This document shows, in pieces, positions 1-8,526 of a stretch of DNA of 64,000 nt. This stretch comes from Chitinophaga sp. SYP-B3965 (GTDB taxonomy: Bacteria; Bacteroidota; Bacteroidia; Chitinophagales; Chitinophagaceae). The stretch lies in NCBI RefSeq assembly GCF_009647655.1, contig NZ_WJFD01000003.1, positions 186,001-250,000 on the forward strand, given 5' to 3'. Numbering within the stretch: position 1 is the stretch's first letter; every line of letters begins with the position of its first letter. The notes under the pieces are model-generated. The model saw nothing but the letters and a program-made list of their open reading frames with translations, did no database searches and was not told where the DNA came from. Position numbers and translations under genes: made by a program.

Positions 1-1204
1 GTATCTCCAGCCGGTTAAAAGTGATCGCCTTCTCAAAACTCAGGTTAATAGTGCCTTCCAGCTTACCTTCAGCAGTTGCCCAATAAGTATTGTAATTGTT
101 ATCCGTCAGGTAAGCCGCACTGGTCATAGGACTCAGCGGACGGGTATTCGTAGCAGCAGTACGAGCCTTCACAGCAAGATTCGTTTTAAAAGACTCATCC
201 AGCACCTTCTTCAACTCCATCAAACGCAAAGAGTCATTTTTATGGATCAACCCACGGCGGTCCACAGGTACATTCAGCAACAAGTTAGAATTCCTGCCAA
301 CAGAGCCGTAATAGATATCCAGCAACCAGGGCAATGTTTTCACTTTATCATCCGTAGAAGGACTATAAAACCATCCCGGCCTGATAGAAACATCCGCTTC
401 TCCCGGAACCCAGTCCGTTCCATCTTCCTGTCCTTTATTTAATTTAGCTTGTATGCCACTCATACCCGGCGCAAATTCTTTCCGGTTGATGGTACTCCAC
501 ATAGTAGTACCGGAAAAACCATCCTCATTACCGATCCAGCGGCAACCAGGACCCGCATCACTAAAGAAGATCACGTTAGGATGAATGTTCGTAACAGTAC
601 CTTCAAAGAGCGGCCAGTCGTATACTTGTTTTTTGCCATTAGGCCCTTCACCATTGGCTCCATCAAACCATTGTTCAAAAACATCCCCGTATTTGGTATG
701 CGCTTCTTTCAGTTGATTCGCGAAGATCTGGTTGTATTCAGGTGTACCATAAGCAGGGTGGTTACGATCCCAGGGAGAAAGATAAACCCCGAAGAGCAGT
801 CCGTACTCCTTACAAGCAGCAGACAATTCAGCCAGCACATCCCCTTTCCCGTTTTTCCAGGCACTTTCTCTCACCGTATGTTTGCTGTATGCACTGGGCC
901 AGAGGCAAAAACCATCATGGTGTTTAGCCGTGATAATGATCCCTTTCATACCGGCACTTTTAGCCGTACGGGCCCATTGACGGGCATCCAGTTCTGTAGG
1001 ATTAAATACTTTCGGATCCTCATCCCCATGCCCCCACTCTTTATCCGTAAAGGTGTTCGGCCCAAAGTGAATGAACATATAGTATTCCAGTTTCTGCCAT
1101 TTAACCTGGGCAGCGGACGGCAAAGCGCCATAGGGCTTGATCTCAGGCTGTGCCCATACTTTCGTGAAACTGCATAACAGCAGGAATAAAGCTACTTTTC
1201 TCAT
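1..1204 (-). CDS. Alpha-L-fucosidase, GH29 (partial, 3' end outside window)
   Basis: Secreted exo-glycosidase that removes alpha-L-fucose from glycans. The ATG at 1204 opens a signal peptide (hydrophobic residues 4-14, AQ cleavage site near residue 19), followed by the GH29 barrel: FIHFGPNTF near residues 44-52, AKHHDGFCLW at 93-102 and WFDG at 179-182, where D181 is the expected nucleophile by family analogy. About 401 codons are visible with no stop, and the frame is open to base 1, so the C-terminus (probably a carbohydrate-binding or beta-sandwich domain, already starting in the last visible 60 residues) is cut by the edge. It is transcribed divergently from the GH109 gene across a 188-bp gap, which fits removal of terminal fucose and GalNAc from the same host glycans. 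The family call is strong; linkage specificity cannot be read. Confidence 0.93.
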   Translation of the reverse strand, partial: MRKVALFLLLCSFTKVWAQPEIKPYGALPSAAQVKWQKLEYYMFIHFGPNTFTDKEWGHGDEDPKVFNPTELDARQWARTAKSAGMKGIIITAKHHDGFCLWPSAYSKHTVRESAWKNGKGDVLAELSAACKEYGLLFGVYLSPWDRNHPAYGTPEYNQIFANQLKEAHTKYGDVFEQWFDGANGEGPNGKKQVYDWPLFEGTVTNIHPNVIFFSDAGPGCRWIGNEDGFSGTTMWSTINRKEFAPGMSGIQAKLNKGQEDGTDWVPGEADVSIRPGWFYSPSTDDKVKTLPWLLDIYYGSVGRNSNLLLNVPVDRRGLIHKNDSLRLMELKKVLDESFKTNLAVKARTAATNTRPLSPMTSAAYLTDNNYNTYWATAEGKLEGTINLSFEKAITFNRLEI

Positions 1205-1392
1205 TTTACTGTATATGTGACGTGTGTTCATAAAAATAGGATACAGCCGTTTATTTATCAGCACTTTGGTAATATCGCGACAGAGAATGTTAAAATAATA
1301 CCCATCTATCACGAAAATGTCAAAATTCATAAAAAGCCATTGCAGATAACGTTGTTAAAGCCCTACATTTAAAGACTCAATATTGTTATAGT

Positions 1393-2790
1393 ATGAATAA
1401 GCACTTGCATCGTAGAAAGTTCATCAGGAACAGCGTAGCAGCAGGTGTAGGACTTTCTTTCATGAATGTGCCTGCCATGCTCTTTGCTGCTGAAAAAAAA
1501 GAAAAAGTAAAGGTTGGCCTTATCGGCGTCGGCGCACGCGGTATCGACCATCTCGATCTCTGTCTCCGCAGAAATGATGTAGACGTAGTAGCCATCGCGG
1601 ATCCGGACGTTAATTACGCCATCCCCAAATGCCGCGATCTGATCCAGAAACATTACGGCGCCAAAAGAAAAGTAGCAGAGTACACCAACGGCCCCGAAGA
1701 TTACAAGAACCTCCTGAAGCGTGACGACATCGACGCCGTGATCATTGCCTCTCCCTGGGAATGGCACAGCATCCAGGCCATCGCAGCCATGAAAGCAGGT
1801 AAAACGCCAGCCGTAGAAGTCTGCGGAGCAGCAGATGTCCAGGAATGCTGGGAGCTGGTGAACACTTCAGAAGCTACAGGTATTCCATTATTCGGCATGG
1901 AAAATGTGAATTACCGCAGGGATGTACTGGCCGTATTGAACATGGTCCGCCAGGGATTGTTTGGAGAATTGCTGCACCTGCAAGGTGGTTATCAGCATGA
2001 TCTCCGTGCCGTGAAATTCAATGATGGCAAACAGTTGTACGGTGGTGGCGTGGAGTTTGGCGAAAAAGGCCTCTCAGAAGCCCACTGGCGCACTAACCAT
2101 TCCGTTCACCGCAATGGCGATCTCTATCCTACACATGGTTTAGGCCCTGTAAGCAATATGATCAATGTAAACCGCGGTAACCGTTTACTGTCGCTCACTT
2201 CGGTAGCTACTAAGTCCCGCGGGTTGCATAAATATATTATAGAACACCCGCAGGGTGGCCCAAATCACCCGAACGCCAAAGTAGAATTCAAACTCGGCGA
2301 TGTGGTGAGCACCCTGATCAAAACCAATAATGGCGAGAGCATTTTGCTTTCTCATGATACCAACCTCCCCCGCCCTTATTCCCTGAACTTCCGGGTACAA
2401 GGAACCAACGGCCTCTGGATGGATGATTTTGATTCCATTCATATTGAAGGGAAAAGCAAAGCCCACACCTGGGAAAAAGCCGGCGAACCAGAGGATGCCA
2501 ACAGCTATATGGGCAAATACGATCACCCCCTCTGGAAAAAGTACGCCAACGATGCATCCGGAGCAGGCCATGGTGGCATGGATTGGTTCGTGATCAATTC
2601 CTTCATTGAATCCATCAAACGCGGCACCCCTTACCAGATGGATGTCTACGACCTGGCCACCTGGTACGCCATCACGCCTCTGAGTGAGCAATCCATCCAG
2701 GAAGGCGGCACCGTTCAATTTATTCCGGACTTCACCAGAGGCCGCTGGATCAACCGCAAACCCAATTTCGCGCTGGACGGAGAATACTAG
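1393..2790 (+). CDS. GH109 alpha-N-acetylgalactosaminidase (Gfo/Idh/MocA fold)
   Basis: NAD-dependent glycosidase releasing terminal alpha-GalNAc, the family of the Elizabethkingia blood-group A-converting enzyme. The 465-residue protein has an RRKF twin-arginine-type export signal (residues 7-10, hydrophobic to about 33), a Rossmann motif VGLIGVGARG at 41-50 and the block SPWEWHS. It also has NVNYRRDVLAVLNMVRQG, GGYQHDLR, GVEFGEKGLSEA, YPTHGLGP near 245-252 (catalytic Tyr/His region) and GAGHGGMDWF. These match the GH109 signature closely from memory, much better than generic sugar dehydrogenases. Tat export suits a protein that folds around bound NAD in the cytoplasm. It has its own promoter region (divergent from the GH29 gene) and a hairpin terminator follows. 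A plain oxidoreductase is the alternative. Confidence 0.88.
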   Translation: MNKHLHRRKFIRNSVAAGVGLSFMNVPAMLFAAEKKEKVKVGLIGVGARGIDHLDLCLRRNDVDVVAIADPDVNYAIPKCRDLIQKHYGAKRKVAEYTNGPEDYKNLLKRDDIDAVIIASPWEWHSIQAIAAMKAGKTPAVEVCGAADVQECWELVNTSEATGIPLFGMENVNYRRDVLAVLNMVRQGLFGELLHLQGGYQHDLRAVKFNDGKQLYGGGVEFGEKGLSEAHWRTNHSVHRNGDLYPTHGLGPVSNMINVNRGNRLLSLTSVATKSRGLHKYIIEHPQGGPNHPNAKVEFKLGDVVSTLIKTNNGESILLSHDTNLPRPYSLNFRVQGTNGLWMDDFDSIHIEGKSKAHTWEKAGEPEDANSYMGKYDHPLWKKYANDASGAGHGGMDWFVINSFIESIKRGTPYQMDVYDLATWYAITPLSEQSIQEGGTVQFIPDFTRGRWINRKPNFALDGEY

Positions 2791-2805
2791 TCCTCAAATA
2801 ATAAG

Positions 2806-2845
2806 AAAAAAGGCCGTTCCGGAGTGATCCGGGACGGCTTTTTTT
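2806..2845 (+). terminator. Terminator after the GH109 gene
   Basis: A GC-rich stem (GGCCGTTCCGGA pairing with TCCGGGACGGC, one bulge and one wobble) is followed by seven T residues. It starts 16 bases after the GH109 stop codon. Confidence 0.85.
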
Positions 2846-2849
2846 ATGG

Positions 2850-3060
2850 CATTCCAATGTCTACTCCTTTCCCTTACTGGTACTATGTTTTGTTATATAT
2901 GTCTTACCTAAGAGTTACCTCTGTCATACCTCAGTCTTACCTAAGAGCTACCTTCTAATAGGGGTAACTCTAAGGTAGTTATTAGGTAGTTCAATACTAT
3001 CTTTTAGGTACCTTAAAGAAAACAAAATCCAGTCGTTAAGCACTTACTTGAATGGCACCT
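2850..3060. repeat. Intergenic array with exact 11-bp period and central inversion
   Basis: No gene is visible in this gap between two converging terminators. TACCT occurs at 2905, 2916, 2927, 2938 and 2949, an exact 11-base step. Its reverse complement AGGTA then occurs at 2973, 2984 and 3006, with a one-mismatch copy (GGGTA) at 2962, also in 11-base register. The bases between the pentamers vary. The layout is five direct copies followed by an inverted series, giving an overall imperfect palindrome. Confidence 0.75.
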
Positions 3061-3071
3061 GGTAGTAAAAT

Positions 3072-3103
3072 AAAAAAGCCGTCTCTTTCTTCAGAGACGG
3101 CTT
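3072..3103 (-). terminator. Terminator of galK
   Basis: On the minus strand, AAGCCGTCTCT and AGAGACGGCTT form an 11-bp stem followed by a T run. It lies just beyond the galK stop codon. Confidence 0.85.
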
Positions 3104-3129
3104 CTTATGTATCAATACACAATTACTGC

Positions 3130-4278
3130 TTATGCTTCAATCCTCGTTCCATCCTCAATTGAGGTCACATACACCTCAGGGATTTTACCATACTCTTCCT
3201 GGTAACGCGTCTGAACAAAAGAAATAAATTCATCCACTTTATCCATCCTCACCAGGTTAATCGTACAACCCCCAAAACCACCACCCATCATCCGCGCGCC
3301 CGCAACTTCTTCCCGCTCCTTCGCCAATCCCGCTAAAAAATCCAACTCCGGACAGCTCACTTCATACAGTTTACTCAACCCTTCATGAGAAGCATACATC
3401 AAAGCCCCTGCTTCTTTCAATTCATTTTTTTGAAGATGCGCACAAGCCTGCACCACCCGCTCATTCTCCTGCGTTACATACAGGCAGCGGTCATATACTT
3501 TGGGAGATAATTTATCTTTATACTGTTCCACCTGCGCCGGTGTTACATTACGCAGGCTATTGATATCCGGGAAAAATTCCTGCAGGATCTTCACACCTTC
3601 CTCACATTGCGCGCGACGAACATTGTATTCTGAAGAAGCCAGGGAATGATGCACCATAGAATTCACCAGCACGATCTTATAATCCCGCGAAAACTCAAAC
3701 GGAAAATACTGGAACTCCAAACTGCGACAATCCAATAACATCACCCGGTCCTTTTTACCATGCAGGTTCGCAAACTGATCCATGATCCCACATTTCACCC
3801 CAGGGAAATTATGCTCCGCCAGCTGACCCACCCGCGCCATTTCCATGCGGCCAATACCTAAACCCAGTAAATGATCAAGACCAACTACCAGGCCTCCTTC
3901 TACAGCAGCAGAACTACTCATGCCTGCCCCAATAGGAATATTCCCCGTGATCACACAGTCAAACCCCTTCACTTCATGCCCCAGCTGCTGGATCTGGTAA
4001 ACAACCCCCAGGAGGTAATTGATCCAACCCTCAGTAGGTTTGATATCATGTATGGAAAAGGATACCTTTTCGTGATTGAAAAGAGCATAAGCATTACAGG
4101 TATCCGTGCCGTTCAGGGCAATGGCATACACGATCTTTTTATCAATAGCAGCGGGTAAAACGAAACCTTCATTATAGTCCGTGTGTTCACCGATCAGGTT
4201 GATCCTGCCGGGAGAGCTAACTATCAATGGTTCTTTCCCAAATAAGCGGTGGAATTCTTCTTTAACTTGCGCAATCAT
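3130..4278 (-). CDS. galK: Galactokinase
   Basis: Phosphorylates galactose to galactose-1-phosphate in the Leloir pathway (GHMP kinase family, cytoplasmic). The 382-residue length is typical. The galactokinase signature PGRINLIGEHTDY is at residues 23-35, the ATP-binding GAGMSSSAA loop at 117-125, and the C-terminal GGGFGG motif lies near residue 340. The gene lies downstream of a fucose/galactose-type permease in the same orientation. The permease has its own terminator at 4337-4370, so galK probably also has a promoter in the 60 bases before its start. GalT and GalE were not found in the window. Confidence 0.96.
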   Translation of the reverse strand: MIAQVKEEFHRLFGKEPLIVSSPGRINLIGEHTDYNEGFVLPAAIDKKIVYAIALNGTDTCNAYALFNHEKVSFSIHDIKPTEGWINYLLGVVYQIQQLGHEVKGFDCVITGNIPIGAGMSSSAAVEGGLVVGLDHLLGLGIGRMEMARVGQLAEHNFPGVKCGIMDQFANLHGKKDRVMLLDCRSLEFQYFPFEFSRDYKIVLVNSMVHHSLASSEYNVRRAQCEEGVKILQEFFPDINSLRNVTPAQVEQYKDKLSPKVYDRCLYVTQENERVVQACAHLQKNELKEAGALMYASHEGLSKLYEVSCPELDFLAGLAKEREEVAGARMMGGGFGGCTINLVRMDKVDEFISFVQTRYQEEYGKIPEVYVTSIEDGTRIEA

Positions 4279-4336
4279 CTTTAAGCGTATGTTTTACACC
4301 TAAAAATAGGAAAAAGCCGGATTTTTTCCGAATTAA

Positions 4337-4370
4337 TAAAAAAAGGTGCCCTTTTGAGGGGCACCTTTCC
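4337..4370 (-). terminator. Terminator after the sugar permease gene
   Basis: On the minus strand, AAAGGTGCCCC and AGGGCACCTTT form a stem followed by seven T residues. It lies between the permease stop and the galK start, so the two genes are not simply co-transcribed. Confidence 0.85.
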
Positions 4371-4387
4371 AAAAAGTTGTATGATGA

Positions 4388-5674
4388 TTAAGCTGGTAAT
4401 CCTTTCTTATGGCCGGAAGCAGCGAAATACAGAATGTACAGATAACAAGGGATCATAATAACATAAGCAATCTGGCGATCGCCCCCAATTGAATCCACAA
4501 TAGCACCATATACCAGTGGAAGAATAGCACCACCCGCAATACCCATGATCATCAATGCAGATCCTATCTTGGTGAACTTACCTAATTTGTTAATGGCTAA
4601 AGGCCAGATGCCAGGCCACATCAGGGAATGTGCAAAGCTGAGCAGGATAATGAAGGCAATAGAGATGTTGCCTTTTGTAACCAATGCCCCTACAGTGAAG
4701 ATCATACCCAATATAGCGCAAGTCATCAGGGCATGTTTTTGCTTGATATATTTAGGTACTGCCACCACACCTATCAGGTAACCTACCGTGAAAGCCACCA
4801 GGCACCAGATACTTAGCTTACCTGCAATATCTTTAGCAAGACCGGTATATTCACCATATAAAGCCAGTGTATCAATAGCTAATACTTCCACACCCACATA
4901 CAGGAAAATACAAAGCACACCCAACATCAGGTAAGGTACCTGCAAAACAGAGTTCCTGTTATCCACTTCTGATGCTCCGGCTGTTACTTCTTCTTCCTGA
5001 TTGATCTCAGGCAAATGTGCTTTACGCACCAGGAAAGCCAGTAATAACAATACTACTGTCATGATAGCATATGGCGTGATTAGCCTGGAGGCCAGCAGAT
5101 CCAATTCTGCTTCTTTAGCCGCACCCGTTAGTGAATTGATCTTTTCTGATATGTGAAGCGTATCACTAAACAACAATTGCACCAGCACCAGGATACCGAT
5201 CATACCAGCAATCTTATTACAGATGCCCATAATACTGATCCTTTTAGCGGCACTCTCAATTGGACCAAGGATAGTTACATATGGATTTGAAGCAGTTTGC
5301 AGTAAAGCAAGACCAGTTCCCTGTACAAACAATCCAAACAGAAATATAGGATAAGAACGCATTTGTGCAGCAGGAATAAAGATTGCAGACCCAATTGCAA
5401 TCGTTAGCAATCCCAGGGACATCCCTTTAGGAAACCCTATCTTCTTGAGTATCATCGAAGAAGGGATAGCCATTACGAAGTACGAAATGTAAAATGCAAA
5501 TGCTACCAGGTAAGCTGCCGTGTCAGTCAGTTCACAGGCTTGCTTCAGAAAAGGGATCAGTACAGAATTTAACCAGGTTACAAAGCCGAAAATAAAGAAT
5601 AGCGTTGCAATGATAGCCATTGCCTGCGCGTAGCCTCCACGGGGAGCTGCTACTGTAGCGGTTTTATCAGTCAT
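4388..5674 (-). CDS. MFS sugar permease, FucP/GluP (FHS) family
   Basis: Inner-membrane sugar:proton symporter, probably for galactose or glucose given galK next to it. The ATG at 5674 gives 428 residues; an upstream TTG at 5683 would add three residues and is less likely. The protein has about twelve hydrophobic segments. The FHS family blocks FGFVTWLNSVLIPFLK near residues 25-40 and ALLQTASNPYVTILGP near 125-140 are visible. The galactose assignment comes only from the neighbour; FHS members also carry fucose, glucose or GlcNAc. It is divergent from the second FHS permease gene, and the 186-bp gap between them holds a probable operator at 5747-5762. Confidence 0.88.
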   Translation of the reverse strand: MTDKTATVAAPRGGYAQAMAIIATLFFIFGFVTWLNSVLIPFLKQACELTDTAAYLVAFAFYISYFVMAIPSSMILKKIGFPKGMSLGLLTIAIGSAIFIPAAQMRSYPIFLFGLFVQGTGLALLQTASNPYVTILGPIESAAKRISIMGICNKIAGMIGILVLVQLLFSDTLHISEKINSLTGAAKEAELDLLASRLITPYAIMTVVLLLLAFLVRKAHLPEINQEEEVTAGASEVDNRNSVLQVPYLMLGVLCIFLYVGVEVLAIDTLALYGEYTGLAKDIAGKLSIWCLVAFTVGYLIGVVAVPKYIKQKHALMTCAILGMIFTVGALVTKGNISIAFIILLSFAHSLMWPGIWPLAINKLGKFTKIGSALMIMGIAGGAILPLVYGAIVDSIGGDRQIAYVIMIPCYLYILYFAASGHKKGLPA

Positions 5675-5746
5675 GAGCTGCAAAGGTTGATTTGTTCAGA
5701 AAGTCACGAACTTAATCAACAATTCTCATATTTTTTAAATATTTTA

Positions 5747-5762
5747 GCTAAAACGTTTGAGC
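5747..5762. promoter_or_regulatory. Probable LacI-type operator (GCTAAAACGTTTGAGC)
   Basis: A 16-base palindrome with a single mismatched pair, centred on CG with AAACGTTT at its core, the usual form of a LacI-family operator. It lies between the two divergent permease genes. The half-site GCTAAAACG recurs in the palindrome at 12963-12976 before the GH92 gene. Confidence 0.55.
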
Positions 5763-5860
5763 AGTGAAAAAAATTGGGACATTTATTCCAATTTTTAACC
5801 TTTTGTCAAAAAATTAATTATACATTTAGAACCAAATTTTTACCAAAATTTAACAGGAAT

Positions 5861-7498
5861 ATGTCTCAGCAAACTAAGCAAGGCACCCATCCCACGTTTT
5901 TTGTACTCATTCTTGTATTCTTCTTCTGGGGATTTGTTGCAGCGTCTAACAGTATCTTAATTCCTTTCTGTAAAAAGCATTTCGACCTTACACAGATCCA
6001 ATCCCAGCTGGTTGACTTTGCATTCTATGGTGCATATTTTGTTGGCTCCCTCATCCTCTATTTATTGTCTGCCTTCAAAGGTGTAGACATTCTGAACAGG
6101 ATCGGTTTCAAAAAAGGTATCATCTATGGTCTCATCCTCTCTGGTGTTGGTGCAGCTATTACTATCGCTGCAGTGAATGTGGGTTTAGGAATGGAAAATA
6201 AAACCAGTGCGTTTTATCTTTTCCTCGGGGCATACTTTATTATTGCCTTAGGGTTTTCTTTACAGCAAACCGCCGCCAATCCTTTTGCTATTTTGCTCGG
6301 AGATCCCGCCAAAGGCTCTCACAGGTTGAATTTTGCAGGTGGTGTAAACTCCTTTGGAACCACCATCGGACCATTGGTGATCAGCATGCTGTTATTTGGC
6401 AGAGCTACGGATGCCGCTGCCAGCAGCGGTGATACGGACATCAGTAAGATCAACGTTCTTTATATTGTACTGGTATGTTTATTCCTCGCAGCTGCCGGAA
6501 TATTTGCCATCACCAAAATGCCCAAAGGTACAGAGGACGATCATTTTGAAAACTCTTCAAAAGCAACCCGCTCCCTGATAGGTATTGCTGCCATGTTCAT
6601 ATTGATCACTGTAGGTATCTCTCAGCAAAAACCATTGCCTTACTTCATTGCAGGGATCATTGGTATCCTGGGTATCCTCTTCTTCTCTCAGATAGCTGCC
6701 CGTAAATCTTCCGGAGAAGGTTGGGGCGCCATGAAATACCCGCAGCTGATCATGGGTATGATTGCCATATTTGTATATGTAGGCGTAGAAGTAAGTGTAG
6801 GTAGTAATATGGGAGAATTGTTAAAGAGACCAGGTTTCCTTACACTGGAAGGTTTGAAAGAATCTGAAATAGATCCTTACATCGCACTCTTCTGGGGAGG
6901 TCTCATGGTGGGCAGATGGACAGGCGCCATCAGCGTTTTCAACATCTCTAAAAGTACCCGTCAGATCTTATCCGTGATAGTACCTTTTGTGGCATACGCC
7001 GTCATCCTCGGTGTGAATCACTTTAAAGGCAACGATATTTCCAAACTGTATCCCTTTGCTATCTGCATCGTGATCCAGATCCTGGGCTTCTTCTATGGTC
7101 AGGATAAACCTGCAAAAACCCTGATGACCTTTGGTATCATGGGAACCGCAGCGATGATCATCGGTTTGTTCACTGAAGGCCAGGTAGCCACTTTCGCCTT
7201 CATCAGCGGTGGTCTTTTCTGTTCTGTAATGTGGCCTTGTATCTTCTCCCTGTCTATTGCAGGTCTTGGAAAATACACTGGTCAGGCTTCTTCCTTCCTC
7301 ATCATGATGATCCTTGGAGGTGCTTTAATTCCACCAGTTCAGGGTGGCTTCGCAGATATTAAGGAAATAGGCATTCATATGTCTTATATTGTGCCAGTTA
7401 TCTGTTTTGCTTATTTAGCATTTTTTGCAATACGCGTAAAATCAATCTTAAAATCCCAAGGAATAGACTATGAGTCAGCAATTAGCGGTGGGCATTGA
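5861..7498 (+). CDS. MFS sugar permease (FHS family, long form), probable GlcNAc transporter
   Basis: Inner-membrane transporter. A longer frame opens at 5774, but the ATG at 5861 (MSQQTKQG) follows an ACAGGA-like ribosome site, places the first membrane segment at the usual distance, and gives 545 residues. FHS blocks are present: FFFWGFVAASNSILIPFCKKHFD near residues 20-42 (quoted discontinuously: FWGFVAAS, ILIPFCKKHF) and SLQQTAANPFAILLGD. At about 545 residues it is roughly 100 longer than FucP because of extra hydrophobic segments in the centre. Its last 29 bases overlap the ROK kinase gene, so the two are translationally coupled. That coupling, with glycosylasparaginase downstream, suggests GlcNAc import, as for NagP-type permeases. 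Confidence 0.82.
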   Translation: MSQQTKQGTHPTFFVLILVFFFWGFVAASNSILIPFCKKHFDLTQIQSQLVDFAFYGAYFVGSLILYLLSAFKGVDILNRIGFKKGIIYGLILSGVGAAITIAAVNVGLGMENKTSAFYLFLGAYFIIALGFSLQQTAANPFAILLGDPAKGSHRLNFAGGVNSFGTTIGPLVISMLLFGRATDAAASSGDTDISKINVLYIVLVCLFLAAAGIFAITKMPKGTEDDHFENSSKATRSLIGIAAMFILITVGISQQKPLPYFIAGIIGILGILFFSQIAARKSSGEGWGAMKYPQLIMGMIAIFVYVGVEVSVGSNMGELLKRPGFLTLEGLKESEIDPYIALFWGGLMVGRWTGAISVFNISKSTRQILSVIVPFVAYAVILGVNHFKGNDISKLYPFAICIVIQILGFFYGQDKPAKTLMTFGIMGTAAMIIGLFTEGQVATFAFISGGLFCSVMWPCIFSLSIAGLGKYTGQASSFLIMMILGGALIPPVQGGFADIKEIGIHMSYIVPVICFAYLAFFAIRVKSILKSQGIDYESAISGGH

Positions 7499-8435
7499 TA
7501 TTGGAGGTACTAATACAAAATTTGGAATTGTAGACCGTCGTGGTAATATATTATACCAGGACAGGATGTCGACCAAAGCTCACGAAGAAGTAACGATGTT
7601 CCTGGAAGAACTTCATCAGCGTTTATCAAAGCTGATCGACCAGGTAGGTGGAATATCGAACATCAAAGGAATAGGTGTAGGTGCGCCAAATGGCAACTTC
7701 TATACCGGGAACATTGAATACGCACCAAATCTGCGCTGGAAAGGTATTGTACCACTGGCACAGATGCTGCAGGACCTGTTTGGTATCCCGGCCGTATTAA
7801 CCAATGATGCCAATGCAGCAGCTCTTGGTGAAATGACTTACGGCTCCGCACGTGGCATGAAAGATTTCATTACCATCACACTGGGAACAGGTGTAGGCAG
7901 TGGAATCGTCGCTAACGGTCAACTGATCTATGGTCACGACGGATTTGCAGGTGAACTTGGTCACGTGATTGTGATCCCTGGTGGTCGCTACCATCCTGGA
8001 ACCGGTGCCCGTGGCTCACTGGAAGCTTATGCTTCTGCTACCGGCGTAACCAACACCGCCCTTGAATTACTGGAAGCCCGTCCGGATGAACCCAGTATGC
8101 TGCGTAATCATACCAGGGAAGAAATAGATTCTAAAATGATCTATGAAGCCGCTATCAAAGGAGATAAGCTAGCCATGGAAATTTATGAATACACCGGTAA
8201 AGTATTGGGAGAAGCACTGGCAAACTTTGTGATGTTCTCCAGCCCTGAAGCCATCGTATTATTTGGTGGCCTCACACAAGCTGGTGATCTCATCATGCGC
8301 CCAGTTAGGGAACATATGGAGCTGAACCTTTTACCCATCTTCCAGAATAAAGTTAAACTCGTTTTCTCTGAGCTGAAAGAAAGTGATGCCGCCATTTTAG
8401 GCGCCAGCGCAATGGCATGGGAAATGAAAGAATAG
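7470..8435 (+). CDS. ROK-family sugar kinase lacking the zinc cysteines
   Basis: Cytoplasmic ATP-dependent hexose kinase, probably glucokinase or N-acetylglucosamine kinase. It has 321 residues and no DNA-binding domain: the phosphate loop GIDIGGTN is at residues 8-15, followed by TNDANAAALGE, ITLGTGVGSGI and GELGHV (161-166). In most ROK proteins a CxCGxxGC zinc motif follows; here the aligned positions read P176, T178 and S183, so all three cysteines are missing although H165 and E185 are kept. The gene starts inside the permease gene and precedes glycosylasparaginase, so phosphorylation of imported GlcNAc to GlcNAc-6-phosphate is the most coherent role. Substrate is inferred. Confidence 0.87.
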   Translation: MSQQLAVGIDIGGTNTKFGIVDRRGNILYQDRMSTKAHEEVTMFLEELHQRLSKLIDQVGGISNIKGIGVGAPNGNFYTGNIEYAPNLRWKGIVPLAQMLQDLFGIPAVLTNDANAAALGEMTYGSARGMKDFITITLGTGVGSGIVANGQLIYGHDGFAGELGHVIVIPGGRYHPGTGARGSLEAYASATGVTNTALELLEARPDEPSMLRNHTREEIDSKMIYEAAIKGDKLAMEIYEYTGKVLGEALANFVMFSSPEAIVLFGGLTQAGDLIMRPVREHMELNLLPIFQNKVKLVFSELKESDAAILGASAMAWEMKE

Positions 8436-8453
8436 TTAATCTATCTGCAGATA

Positions 8454-8511
8454 GAAAAAGTCAATTACGAAGTACGAATGTAAAAATTGGTATCTTGTAA
8501 TTGACTTTTTC
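8454..8511. repeat. Inverted repeat with 15-bp perfect arms before the glycosylasparaginase gene
   Basis: The arms GAAAAAGTCAATTAC (8454-8468) and GTAATTGACTTTTTC (8497-8511) are exact reverse complements, separated by 28 bases. The right arm ends 15 bases before the ATG at 8527. It could be a weak terminator (T-rich 3' arm), an attenuator or a processing site within the operon. Confidence 0.6.
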
Positions 8512-8526
8512 TTTAAAACGTGAACA

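Noticed and set aside
449..1177. Long open frame on the plus strand at the left edge
   Set aside because: It lies opposite the GH29 fucosidase, whose motifs are clear, and its translation has no recognisable pattern.
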